A stretch of DNA of 57,518 nucleotides from assembly GCA_035533075.1 (NCBI GenBank), contig DATLUO010000012.1, positions 1 through 57,518 of the forward strand, written 5' to 3'. Both the position numbers and the translations under genes were made by a program. Source of the DNA: Pirellulales bacterium (GTDB taxonomy: Bacteria > Planctomycetota > Planctomycetia > Pirellulales > JAICIG01). Positions 38,033 to 45,763 of the stretch are shown piece by piece. The first letter of the stretch is position 1. Each line of letters begins with the position of its first letter. The notes below the pieces were generated by a model. The model was not told the DNA's origin. It saw only the letters and a list, made by a program, of their open reading frames with translations, and ran no database searches.

Positions 38033-39449
38033 CGGCGCATTTCGCTCGCTGCGCTTCCGGCTGACCGCTTGGAACACCGCGGTGGTGGTGCTGACCGTGG
38101 GCGGGGCGTTGATCGGCGTGCGCGAGGGGCTGCGCCACACGCTGCAGGGCGACATGGACCAGCGGCTCCGCGAAGACGCCGAAGAACTGGCCCAGGCGGT
38201 GATTCAGTCGTACCCCGACCTGGAAGGCGTTTTTCAACAGATCGACCGCAAGGCCGCCGCCCATTGGCACCTGAACCTGTTCATTCAACTGCTCGACGAC
38301 GACGGCAAGGTGATCCGGTCGAGCAAGGACGCGCCCGAGGTGCAAGCCGCCCCGCGCCGTTCGGGCGAGTTGCTGGCCACGGCGCAGGGCTACCGCATCG
38401 CACGTCGCCGCTTCGGCGGGCGCGGCACGCCCCATTACACGGTCCGCATCGGCGCCTCGCAGGCAGGCATCGAGAACGACGTGGCCGTGGTCACGCACTT
38501 GATGACCATCGCCGGCGCCGCCGTGCTGCTGTTGGCGCCGTTGGGCGGTTTCTGGTTGGCTGGCCGGGCCACGCACCCCCTGGAAGCCATCATCCACACC
38601 GCCGCCCGGCTGCGCCCCAGCCACATGGACGAACGGCTGCCGATCCGGGGCACGGGCGACCAACTCGACCAGCTTTCCATCACCATCAATCATTTCCTCG
38701 ACCAGATTGCCGACTACCTGGAGCGCAACCGCGAATTCGTGGCCAATGCGGCCCACGAGCTCCGCTCGCCCCTGGCCGCCATTCAAAGCTCGGTCGATGT
38801 GGCGCTCAACGCCCCGCGCTCGCCGCAGGAATACCAAGACCTGCTCTGTGAAATCGTCGATGAGTGCAGCCGGCTGGGCGTGCTGGTCAATCAGCTCCTG
38901 CTGCTGGCCGAACACGACAGCGAGGAGCGGCGCATGAAGTATGAACCAGTGCGGCTGGATCAGGTTGTCACCACTTCCGTGGAGATGTTTCGCGGCGCGG
39001 CGGAAGAACACAATCTATCGCTGTCGTGCGACAATCGGGTCGCCACCGTGGTGCTGGGCGACGCTGCGCGGTTGCGGCAGGTGGTCAACAACCTGATCGA
39101 TAACGCCCTGAAGTTCACGTCGCCCGGCGGCCGCATTTCCGTCGAGCTGCGGCGCGACGCCGCAAACGAGCAGGCCGTGCTTTCGGTGAGCGATAGCGGT
39201 ATGGGCATTTCGCCCGACGATCTGCCGCACGTCTTCGAACGCTTTTACCGTGGCGACAAGTCGCGACACCGGGGCAAAGAGATCTGCGGCAACGGTCTGG
39301 GGCTGAGTATATGCAAGTCGATCGTCATCGCGCACGGCGGCACGATGGGGGTGGAAAGCAGTCTTGGCATGGGCACCACGTTCGAGGTAAGGTTCCCGTC
39401 GAGTGTCGAGGCCAGCCTTCGCGAGCCGGAAGCCGCGGGAGTGGTGTAG
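38013..39449 (+). CDS. Sensor histidine kinase
   Basis: 478 residues, partner of the overlapping response regulator. Two membrane helices (AVVVLTVGGALIG and MTIAGAAVLLLAPLGGFWLA) flank a periplasmic domain of about 120 residues. HAMP follows (ATHPLEAIIHTAARLRPSHM). HisKA has REFVANAAHELRSPLAAIQS with the phospho-His. The HATPase_c boxes are NNLIDNALKF (N), VSDSGMGIS (G1), FERFYRGD (F) and NGLGLSICKS (G2). The architecture resembles CusS/heavy-metal-type kinases, but the signal is unknown. The stop TAG falls in the adjoining heptamer array. Confidence 0.94.
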   Translation: MPYGRLSGAFRSLRFRLTAWNTAVVVLTVGGALIGVREGLRHTLQGDMDQRLREDAEELAQAVIQSYPDLEGVFQQIDRKAAAHWHLNLFIQLLDDDGKVIRSSKDAPEVQAAPRRSGELLATAQGYRIARRRFGGRGTPHYTVRIGASQAGIENDVAVVTHLMTIAGAAVLLLAPLGGFWLAGRATHPLEAIIHTAARLRPSHMDERLPIRGTGDQLDQLSITINHFLDQIADYLERNREFVANAAHELRSPLAAIQSSVDVALNAPRSPQEYQDLLCEIVDECSRLGVLVNQLLLLAEHDSEERRMKYEPVRLDQVVTTSVEMFRGAAEEHNLSLSCDNRVATVVLGDAARLRQVVNNLIDNALKFTSPGGRISVELRRDAANEQAVLSVSDSGMGISPDDLPHVFERFYRGDKSRHRGKEICGNGLGLSICKSIVIAHGGTMGVESSLGMGTTFEVRFPSSVEASLREPEAAGVV

Positions 39450-39673
39450 GGTTCAGGGTTCGGGGTTCAGGGTTCAGGGTTCAGATGAGGGATGAGGGAT
39501 GAGGGATGCCTTCGCTTACTGAAGCCCCAAGCCCCAAGGCCCAAGGCCCCAAGCCCCAAGGCCAAAGGCCCAAGGCCAAAGGCCCAAGGCCAAAGGCCAA
39601 AGGCCAAAGGCCAAAGGCCCAATCCTGAACCCTGAACCCTGAACCCTCGTCGAACCCCGAACCCCCCCGAACC
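39447..39673. repeat. Composite heptamer array between convergent genes
   Basis: Four successive 7-bp arrays: GGGTTCA (39448-39483), GATGAGG (39484-39508), CCAAGGC/CCAAAGG (39524-39619, about 13 units) and CCTGAAC (39624-39648), then CCCGAAC-like units to 39673. The outer arrays are inverse complements and can pair around the rest. The stop codons of both flanking genes are the TAG of TAGGGTT-type units at each edge. Confidence 0.95.
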
Positions 39674-40351
39674 CTAATCCTCCGGTGGTTCCCCAATGCG
39701 GCGCAAGTACTCGGCCAACAGTGATTGCAGCTCGAGCAACGCCTGCCAGCGCCGCTCGTCGACCGAAACGCGCCGGCTGCCGCCCTCCGTGCGCACCGAT
39801 GCCAGCAAGTTGCGGAGCCGCACGTGCAAATACTCCAGCATCTCGGAAAGCTGCGCCGCTTGGCCGGGGCTCATCCGGTCGGGCAGCGACGGTGGCTCGG
39901 CGATGCCCAGCGTCGTTTGCAGTCCGGGGTTCTCGCTCCAATTCAACTCGAAATCGAGACTCGCCGCGCGTGGCGAGCCCGCGGCAGAGTCGGGGCTGAC
40001 GGTGCCGGTGGTGTAAACGTCGCTGCCTCGCATCTTGGCCAGTCGCTCGGCAATCTCTTCGCGCGAACCGAAGAGCAGCACCGACCGCCCGACGCTGATC
40101 ATGTCGCCCACCCGCAGGATGCGAAGCTGGATGTCTTCGCCGTTGACCTTGGTGCCGTTGGTGCTTTCCAGGTCGGTGAGCACCAGCTTCTCCTGGTCCT
40201 CTTGAATCTTGATGTGAAATCGGCTGACGCGCTCGTCGTTCAACTGCACCGAGTTGCCTTCTTCGCGTCCGATGGTCACCGGCGTGGAAAGTTCTTCGAA
40301 AACCTTGCCTCGGTCCGCGCCGTCCAACACTCGTAATGTGATCAAGGCCAT
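39674..40351 (-). CDS. FHA domain protein
   Basis: 225 residues. The N-terminal forkhead-associated domain (residues about 1-100) has the phosphothreonine-binding motifs VTIGREEGNSVQLND, ERVSRFHIKIQ and LTDLESTNGTKVNGED. The C-terminal half is helical (RMSPGQAAQLSEMLEYLHVR, ERRWQALLELQSLLAEYLRR), possibly for oligomerisation. It probably reads Ser/Thr phosphorylation by kinases such as the one at 45.8 kb (inference). The start at 40351 gives the family start MALITLRVLDG. Confidence 0.9.
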   Translation of the reverse strand: MALITLRVLDGADRGKVFEELSTPVTIGREEGNSVQLNDERVSRFHIKIQEDQEKLVLTDLESTNGTKVNGEDIQLRILRVGDMISVGRSVLLFGSREEIAERLAKMRGSDVYTTGTVSPDSAAGSPRAASLDFELNWSENPGLQTTLGIAEPPSLPDRMSPGQAAQLSEMLEYLHVRLRNLLASVRTEGGSRRVSVDERRWQALLELQSLLAEYLRRIGEPPED

Positions 40352-40399
40352 CTCGCTTGAAGAACCCGCGGCTAAAACGTATCTTGGAACTCTTGCCTC

Positions 40400-40473
40400 G
40401 CGCCCGTGGCGCAACTGGACAGCGCATCGGTCTTCGGAACCGAGGGTTGCAGGTTCGAATCCTGCCGGGCGTA
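40400..40473 (+). tRNA. tRNA-Arg(TCG)
   Basis: 74 nt and a complete cloverleaf. Acceptor GCGCCCG with CGGGCGT; D stem GCGC/GCGC with loop AACTGGACA; anticodon stem TCGGT/ACCGA with loop CTTCGGA (anticodon TCG at 40434-40436, reading CGA/CGN); variable GGGTT; T stem GCAGG/CCTGC with loop TTCGAAT; discriminator A. The CCA end is not encoded. Divergent from the FHA gene, 49 bp away. Confidence 0.96.
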
Positions 40474-40570
40474 GTTTGAATTTTTCTCCCGACCAGAAGG
40501 ATTATATCATATCTTAGCACGACGGCTCATTCCAACCACCCGGACCGAAAGCCGGTCGTTTGTTCCGGCG

Positions 40571-40609
40571 TAGGGTGGGACCAGCGAGCTTGCGAGTGCC
40601 TGCCCACCA
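40571..40609 (+). repeat. GGTGGGACC-family dispersed repeat
   Basis: TAGGGTGGGACCAGCGAGCT with a diverged 3' half, about 100 bp after the tRNA. Confidence 0.85.
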
Positions 40610-40661
40610 TCGGCGCGAATCCAGTTTTGCTGTTGCGCTTCGCCGGGATGCTTGATGCCCC

Positions 40662-40835
40662 GTGTGGTGGCTGGGGCAGAAGCTGGGCCGAGATCGGTTC
40701 GGCCCTTGCAATACGCACCGCCGGCCCAGCGAAGCCCCGGCGGTGGTGCGACCGGGGCATCGCCGCGACGGAGCGGGTTTGCGCGGAACTGCCCAATCGG
40801 CTCGGCTCTGCCCCAGCCACCGCCATTCCGTTTCA
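40662..40835. mobile_element. Complete MITE-like element
   Basis: Left arm GTGGTGGCTGGGGCAGAAGC (about 40664-40690), central hairpin CCCCGG ... CCGGGGCATCGCCGCG (about 40734-40775), right arm CGGCTCTGCCCCAGCCACCG (about 40799-40825). The same order as the copy near 13.8 kb. The following stretch 40836-41121 holds no gene I can support. Confidence 0.78.
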
Positions 40836-41121
40836 GTTTAGGCGTGTGGTTGCTAAAAAAAACGCGCAGGACGGACTATGAAGCCCATCGTTCAGTTAGC
40901 CGTCGCCGGAACAGAAACATCATCAGTGAATCGCAAACCCAACTGCGGCAGCGGGTTATGGTTCATCCTGGAAAGCTCTCGGCAAGCAGGATGGGCAATC
41001 GACACCAGCCTTCCCGAGGACACCGAATTTCTCGATTGTAGCGGTTATTCGTTCCGATAAAGCCTGCATGGTTTGTGCGATCTTTCCGAATTCGACCGTG
41101 ACCCTTGCAGGAGTCCCACTG

Positions 41122-41583
41122 ATGAGATTCGCGATTTCGGCGTGCTTCGCCCTCGCGTTGGCGGCCGGCAACACCGGCTGCTGCTTGTTCTGCCACCCGA
41201 TGTTTCCCTGTCTGCACCGGCATTGCAACAACGAGTGCGGCGATATGGGCTGCCAGCGTGCTCCCATCTTTAACTGGTCGCATTGCTGCGATACTTGCGA
41301 CCACTGCGGCGACTGGACCGGCCAGAGCATCATCGCCAGAACGGGCGGCAACTCGCCGCAAGGGCAGTACGTCGCCAACGACCGCAGTCGCGCGGTGCGG
41401 CCCGCGAGCCGCGTCGTGCCGGGCAGTTACCGCGAAGTGACCACCGTGCCGCCGCCGGGTGACGAGGCCGAAGAGGATATGGTGGACGAAGGACCGGCGC
41501 TGGTGGCCGAGGCGCCCCGTGTCCGGCGTGTCCGCTCGAAATCGCGGCCCCGACCACAAGTGCGGATGCAAGAAGATGAATAG
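41122..41583 (+). CDS. Cys-rich exported protein, probable lipoprotein
   Basis: 153 residues. The signal sequence (MRFAISACFALALAAGNTGC) ends in a plausible but non-canonical lipobox. A compact Cys/His-rich segment of about 55 residues follows (CCLFCHPMFPCLHRHCNNEC, then HCCDTCDHCGDWTG), suggesting metal binding or several disulfides. The tail is polar, Pro/Arg-rich and disordered. AGGAG 9 nt before the ATG sets the start. Unknown function; short Cys-rich secreted proteins of this style are common in planctomycetes. Confidence 0.7.
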   Translation: MRFAISACFALALAAGNTGCCLFCHPMFPCLHRHCNNECGDMGCQRAPIFNWSHCCDTCDHCGDWTGQSIIARTGGNSPQGQYVANDRSRAVRPASRVVPGSYREVTTVPPPGDEAEEDMVDEGPALVAEAPRVRRVRSKSRPRPQVRMQEDE

Positions 41584-41686
41584 CCGCGTTGCTCATGGTG
41601 CGGGCGTTTTGCCTGCACCGGGGCAGTCGGGACGCCCGTACCCTCATCGGTACACCTCTCGTCATTCGTCGGCGATCGCGTAAACT

Positions 41687-41726
41687 AAAAGTCCCTTGTC
41701 TGCCTTGACAAGGGACTTTTGTTTTT
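41687..41726 (+). terminator. Rho-independent terminator/attenuator 18 bp before an ATG
   Basis: A perfect 14-bp stem (AAAAGTCCCTTGTC with GACAAGGGACTTTT, 6-nt loop) followed by GTTTTTT; the A-run on the left makes it bidirectional. It lies about 100 bp after the Cys-rich gene and only 18 bp upstream of the next ATG (41745), leaving no room for a promoter in between. Confidence 0.85.
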
Positions 41727-41744
41727 TAACGATTGAGAAGCATC

Positions 41745-43427
41745 ATGGCCATCAGCGGCGCCCAAGCATTGCTCGACATGCTGTTTGAGTCGGGGGTGCG
41801 CTACCTCTTCGGCAATCCCGGCACGACCGAACTGCCCCTGATGGACGCGCTGGTGCTCGATCGACGCATTCAGTATGTGCTTGCCCTGCAAGAGGTTCCG
41901 GTCGTCGCCATGGCCGACGGCTATGCCCAGGCATCGCGCACGTTGGGCGTGGCAAACCTGCACATCAGTTGCGGCCTGGGCAACGGCATGGGAATGCTCT
42001 ACAACGCCTACCGCGCCGGAACGCCGCTGCTGGTCACGGCGGGCCAGCAAGACCGGCGGCTGATGACCTCGGAGCCGATCCTGTGGTCCGACATGGTCTC
42101 GGTTGTGCGTCCGTGGACCAAATGGGCGACCGAGGTCGACCGGCTCGACGACCTGCCGAGTTTGCTGCGGCGGGCAATCCAGGCCGCCCTCACGCCGCCG
42201 ACCGGACCCGTGTTTCTCTCGCTGCCGATCGACTTGCAGATGGAAATGGCCGAGCTCGACGTGGCTGCGGCACCGAGGCTCGACACGCGCGTGCGTCCGC
42301 CGGCCGAAGCACTTCGCCGGGCAGCCGAGCTGCTGGCGGAAGCCAAGAATCCGGCCATTCTCTCCGGCAGTCGCGTGGTCGAGGCCGATGCGGTCGGGCA
42401 GGTCGTGGCATTGGCTGAGCAACTCGGTGCGCCGGTGTTCACCGAGTCGGGCACGACACACGGCCGCCTGGCCTTCCCCGCCGATCACGCTCTCTATGGC
42501 CAGGCCCTGCCGTTGTGGGCGCCCGAGGTGTGCGAGCGGCTGGCCGAATTCGACGTGCTGCTGGTGGTTGGCATGGATCTGCTCCAGCTCTATGTTTACT
42601 TCGAGCCCGCCCTGGCGGTGCCGCGGCATGTGCGGCTCATCCACCTCGACCAAGACCCGCGGCAATTGGGCAAGAACTTTCCGACCGAGGTCGGCCTGAT
42701 CGGCGATCCGCAAGCCGGCCTGACGGAGCTGAGCGAACTGGTGACCTCGCTCATGCCGCCCAAGGCCGTCAGTGCGGCCCGCCGCCGCGGAGAGTCGAGG
42801 GAGACGGCCCACCTCGAGCGACGACGGGCCTTGTGGCACCGCGCCGAGCAAGAAGTGGTCCAGCGGCCGCTAACGCCCTTGGGACTGATGTCGAGCCTGG
42901 CGCGGATCTTGCCCGAAAATGTGACGGTGGTGGAAGAGGCGATCACCACCACGAACACCTACTTCGAACGACTCGGCGCGCTGCACACCACGTCGGGCTA
43001 TTTCGCGCACCGTGGGTGGGCGTTGGGCTGGGGGATCGGCTGTGCCCTGGGGGTGAAGCTGGCCTGGCCCGACCGTCCGCTGTTGGCCGTGTTGGGCGAA
43101 GGGGCGGCCATGTACGGCATTCAAGGTCTCTGGACGGCGGCCCATTATCGCATTCCGGTGACCTTCGTCGTCGCCAACAATGCCCAATACCACATTCTGA
43201 AAGTCGGTTCGCAGCAGCTCCGTTTGCCGGCCGCGATGCGAGGAGAGTTCGAGGCGCTCGATTTGAGCCAACCGGAGATCGACATGGTCGGGCTGGCAAA
43301 GTCGCTGGGAGTCGAGGCGCAGCGGGTCGGGGATCCGGATGAGCTTGCCGAGCGCGTGTCCAAATCGCTGGCGGGCGACGTGCCGCGACTGTTCGACGTG
43401 CCGATCCAGCGGACCGCGCCGACGTAG
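41745..43427 (+). CDS. Benzoylformate decarboxylase-like ThDP-dependent enzyme
   Basis: 560 residues with the three-domain pyruvate-decarboxylase fold. N-terminal FGNPGTTELPLMDAL and LQEVPVVAMADGYAQASRTL (catalytic Glu), NLHISCGLGNGMGMLYNAYR with the active-site His, then LLVTAGQQDRR, closely parallel benzoylformate decarboxylase (GNPGSNELP, HSAAGTGNAMG, IVTAGQQ). The cofactor motif is GEGAAMYGIQGLWTAAHYRI ... VVANNAQY; the usual GDG is GEG, a conservative change at a metal ligand. A decarboxylase of a 2-oxo acid is likely; the substrate is unknown. Confidence 0.86.
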   Translation: MAISGAQALLDMLFESGVRYLFGNPGTTELPLMDALVLDRRIQYVLALQEVPVVAMADGYAQASRTLGVANLHISCGLGNGMGMLYNAYRAGTPLLVTAGQQDRRLMTSEPILWSDMVSVVRPWTKWATEVDRLDDLPSLLRRAIQAALTPPTGPVFLSLPIDLQMEMAELDVAAAPRLDTRVRPPAEALRRAAELLAEAKNPAILSGSRVVEADAVGQVVALAEQLGAPVFTESGTTHGRLAFPADHALYGQALPLWAPEVCERLAEFDVLLVVGMDLLQLYVYFEPALAVPRHVRLIHLDQDPRQLGKNFPTEVGLIGDPQAGLTELSELVTSLMPPKAVSAARRRGESRETAHLERRRALWHRAEQEVVQRPLTPLGLMSSLARILPENVTVVEEAITTTNTYFERLGALHTTSGYFAHRGWALGWGIGCALGVKLAWPDRPLLAVLGEGAAMYGIQGLWTAAHYRIPVTFVVANNAQYHILKVGSQQLRLPAAMRGEFEALDLSQPEIDMVGLAKSLGVEAQRVGDPDELAERVSKSLAGDVPRLFDVPIQRTAPT

Positions 43428-43484
43428 TGCTCTGCCCCAGCCACCGCCAAGGTCTCATTCTCGGGCGCGTAAAATATAGCTCAA
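43428..43484 (+). repeat. MITE-like right arm
   Basis: GCTCTGCCCCAGCCACCGC, then AAGGTCTCATTCTCG and the outer end GCGTAAAATATAGC. It begins immediately after the stop codon of the ThDP enzyme gene. Confidence 0.85.
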
Positions 43485-43496
43485 CACATCCAGTGG

Positions 43497-43901
43497 CTAC
43501 AAACAACGTTGGATCGCCGCTTTTACTGCGGCAACCAGACCTCTAAGGGCCTTGCGTGGCGATCGGCCACGCCCGTGATGGAGGGCTCGGGGAGATCCCG
43601 CGATAAAGTCGATTCTCTGCTCCAGCAATTCAATGGCCGTCAGGGCTCGGGCCGTGTCGGCACCGGTCGCCTCACGGAAGGCGCGCAGGGCTTCGTCCAT
43701 CTTGCCGTCTTCGAGCATGGCCACCACCGCGTTTTCGAGGCGGTCCGTCGCTGTCAGGTCAGGCTGCGTTTGTGGAGTCTCTGTCGGACGTGGGCGCTGG
43801 CCACCGTGGTGTGCCATTGGCGCCCCGCACCGCTGGCAAAAGGCAAAGCCCGGCACATGCTGCTTGCCGCACGACGGGCACTTGTCGGAATGGGAGTTCA
43901 C
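43497..43901 (-). CDS. Zinc-ribbon protein of unknown function
   Basis: About 134 residues from a GTG at 43901. An N-terminal zinc ribbon (CPSCGKQHVPGFAFCQRCGA) is followed by a linker and a helical domain (LENAVVAMLEDGKMDEALRA, then ATGADTARALTAIELLEQRI) that resembles a ribosomal protein L7/L12 C-terminal-like or DUF fold. The open frame reaches 43997 but its first residues are translated repeat, so the true start is uncertain. Follows the LOG gene on the same strand, separated by an inverted repeat. Confidence 0.6.
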   Translation of the reverse strand: MNSHSDKCPSCGKQHVPGFAFCQRCGAPMAHHGGQRPRPTETPQTQPDLTATDRLENAVVAMLEDGKMDEALRAFREATGADTARALTAIELLEQRIDFIAGSPRALHHGRGRSPRKALRGLVAAVKAAIQRCL

Positions 43902-43977
43902 GCTTTCGCTCGGTAACGAAGGAGGTCCTCGGCGCCCAGCGATTTTAAGACAGATTCCATTGGAATTACAAGTACCC

Positions 43978-44132
43978 GTAGCCCGCTTGCTCCGCAAGCG
44001 GAACGGCGCGGCGATGCCGTTGACTCGTCAACAGAGAGAGAAATCAAACGCGCTCGCATGCCGCCAGATCGTCGTGGGGAGGGGAATCGAACGAGTTGAA
44101 CGCCGTTCCGCTTGCGGAGCAAGCGGGCTACG
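43978..44132. repeat. Inverted pair of GTAGCCCGCTTGCTCCGCAA repeats
   Basis: 43978-44008 (GTAGCCCGCTTGCTCCGCAA, itself containing a TTGCTCCGCAA hairpin) and 44101-44132 (its inverse) flank about 90 bp of ordinary sequence. A second pair of the same family is at 47793-47905. Confidence 0.9.
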
Positions 44133-44141
44133 TGGCATTCC

Positions 44142-45005
44142 TCAAGCCTGGTGGAACCGAGTAATGATGTCCCAGGCCTCTTGCGGCGTCTCGGCGTAGC
44201 TGATCAGATCGAGGTGCTCGTCGGCGATCACGCCTTCATCGGCCAAAAAGCGGAAGTCGATCACGCGGTCCCAATAGTCGCGGCCAAACAAGACGACCGG
44301 TATTTCCTGCATGCGGTGCGTTTGACGAAGTGTCAGGGCGTCGAACAGCTCGTCGAGCGTGCCGAAGCCGCCTGGAAAAACGATCAGCGCCTTGGCCCGC
44401 AACAGGAAGTGCATCTTCCGCATGGCAAAATAATGGAACTGGAAGCAGAGTTCCGGCGTGATGTAGGGATTGGGCACCTGTTCGGCCGGCAATGAAATGT
44501 TGAGGCCGACCGATTTGCCGCCCGCTTCCGAGGCACCGCGATTTCCGGCTTCCATGATGCCCGGCCCGCCGCCGGTGACGATCACATAATGGTTCGTTCC
44601 TCCCGCTTGGCTCTGCTGCGTGACAAGCCGCGCGAATTCGCGGGCGGCCTCGTAATAATGACATTTGCCCAACAGCCGTTTGGCCCGCTCGACCGAACGG
44701 AGCAGACGCGGGTCGTCGGGCGCGGCCGCCAGGGCGATTTCGGCCCTGGCCAGTCGCGCTTCGGCGTGCTGCCGTTCGACCACTTGGGTGCTGCCAAACA
44801 ACACGATGGTTGAGGCGACCCGGTGCTCTTCCAACAGCAACTCCGGCTTGAGCAGCTCCAACTGCATCCGCACGGGCCGCAGTTCCGGGCGCGTCAAAAA
44901 GGCCGCGTCACGCTCCGGCAGAAGATAACTGGCAGAATTAAGGATCGCCTGCAGGCTGGAGTTCAAATCCTTGGACTGCGAAGATTGAAAGGTGGGATCG
45001 GCCAT
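44142..45005 (-). CDS. LOG family protein (TIGR00730-type Rossmann fold nucleosidase)
   Basis: 287 residues. The LOG core has VIVTGGGPGIMEAGNRGASE (substrate loop), GLNISLPAEQVPNPYITPEL and VFPGGFGTLDELFDALTLRQ, the PGGxGTxxE catalytic motif. Family members release the base from cytokinin or purine nucleoside 5'-monophosphates. An N-terminal helical extension of about 90 residues precedes the core, as in the longer bacterial subfamily. The ATG at 45005 lies 16 bp after the stop of the upstream gene. Confidence 0.88.
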   Translation of the reverse strand: MADPTFQSSQSKDLNSSLQAILNSASYLLPERDAAFLTRPELRPVRMQLELLKPELLLEEHRVASTIVLFGSTQVVERQHAEARLARAEIALAAAPDDPRLLRSVERAKRLLGKCHYYEAAREFARLVTQQSQAGGTNHYVIVTGGGPGIMEAGNRGASEAGGKSVGLNISLPAEQVPNPYITPELCFQFHYFAMRKMHFLLRAKALIVFPGGFGTLDELFDALTLRQTHRMQEIPVVLFGRDYWDRVIDFRFLADEGVIADEHLDLISYAETPQEAWDIITRFHQA

Positions 45006-45021
45006 GGGTACCTGTTTGCTG

Positions 45022-45426
45022 TCAACAATCGCAAGACTCCTCAACTGGACGCGGCACTAGGCGCATTGTAGCCGATGCCTCCGGGGCGTCGGTCTTGCGG
45101 CGCAGAAAATGGGGAGCCGGTTTTGGGTACGCCTTGCGCCGCGGCGAGGCATGCCCGACGAGTGCCATCGCGGCCAACAGCCCTTGAAGCGTTGCCGCGC
45201 AAAGCGGATGAAACGGCACGCCACAAGGCCCCTCGCTGCCGGCTGGCCAAGTCGTCTGTTGCCAGCCGTCGCGCGTGCGGCGCCAGGTCGACGCGCGGGG
45301 CGGTGGCTGATCGGGCCGTGCTCCGCCAAAGCAGCAAGCGAGAACGGCCAGGCCGATCGCCGGCGCTGCCAGTATCGCCCACGGCCGCAACGGCGAAGGG
45401 CATTGCCGCACCGATACGATTGCCAT
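45022..45426 (-). CDS. Hypothetical membrane-anchored protein
   Basis: 134 residues with one N-terminal hydrophobic segment (PWAILAAPAIGLAVLACCFG) and a Pro/Arg-rich polar remainder. It may be a signal anchor or a lipoprotein (AVLAC). GGGAG 8 nt before the ATG supports the start. Probably co-transcribed with the LOG gene. Not recognised. Confidence 0.55.
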   Translation of the reverse strand: MAIVSVRQCPSPLRPWAILAAPAIGLAVLACCFGGARPDQPPPRASTWRRTRDGWQQTTWPAGSEGPCGVPFHPLCAATLQGLLAAMALVGHASPRRKAYPKPAPHFLRRKTDAPEASATMRLVPRPVEESCDC

Positions 45427-45537
45427 GTTCACATCTCCCGCGCCTGGTGACCGACGATGGATTCCCAGCAAGGCAACTGGTGCGCCGGCACGGTGACGTT
45501 GTTCGGTTTCGCGGGTGACTGCTCGGCGCGCTGCGTT

Positions 45538-45575
45538 GCACTAACCCGAAGCGCCAGCGGGGTTAAACGCTCGCC
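45538..45575 (+). repeat. CCCGAAGCG-family dispersed repeat (single arm)
   Basis: CACTAACCCGAAGCGCCAGC then GGGGTTAAACGCTCG. A paired copy lies at 55722-55790. The rest of the 337-bp divergent gap 45427-45763 presumably holds both promoters, but I cannot identify them. Confidence 0.65.
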
Positions 45576-45763
45576 GTTTCTCGCGGGCGCCTCGCTCTTT
45601 GCGTCGCTTTCGCGCCGGCTGGTTTTGCCGCCCGTTGTTGCCAAAGTGCATCGTTCGCCGGGGCTTGTGTCGAAAAAGAGCAACGATCGACTCACCTCGC
45701 TACCGATGGCAGAAATAGCGATAAGCTCTTTCCCTCACCCGCACTTGCCGCCTGGACCAGCCG

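Noticed and set aside
39447..39673. CRISPR array
   Set aside because: Repeat units are 7 bp with no unique spacers and no cas genes; this is a short-unit tandem repeat.
40878..41060. 60-codon ORF after the MITE-like element at 40.7 kb
   Set aside because: No ribosome-binding site, no recognisable motif and a short length; not supported as a gene.
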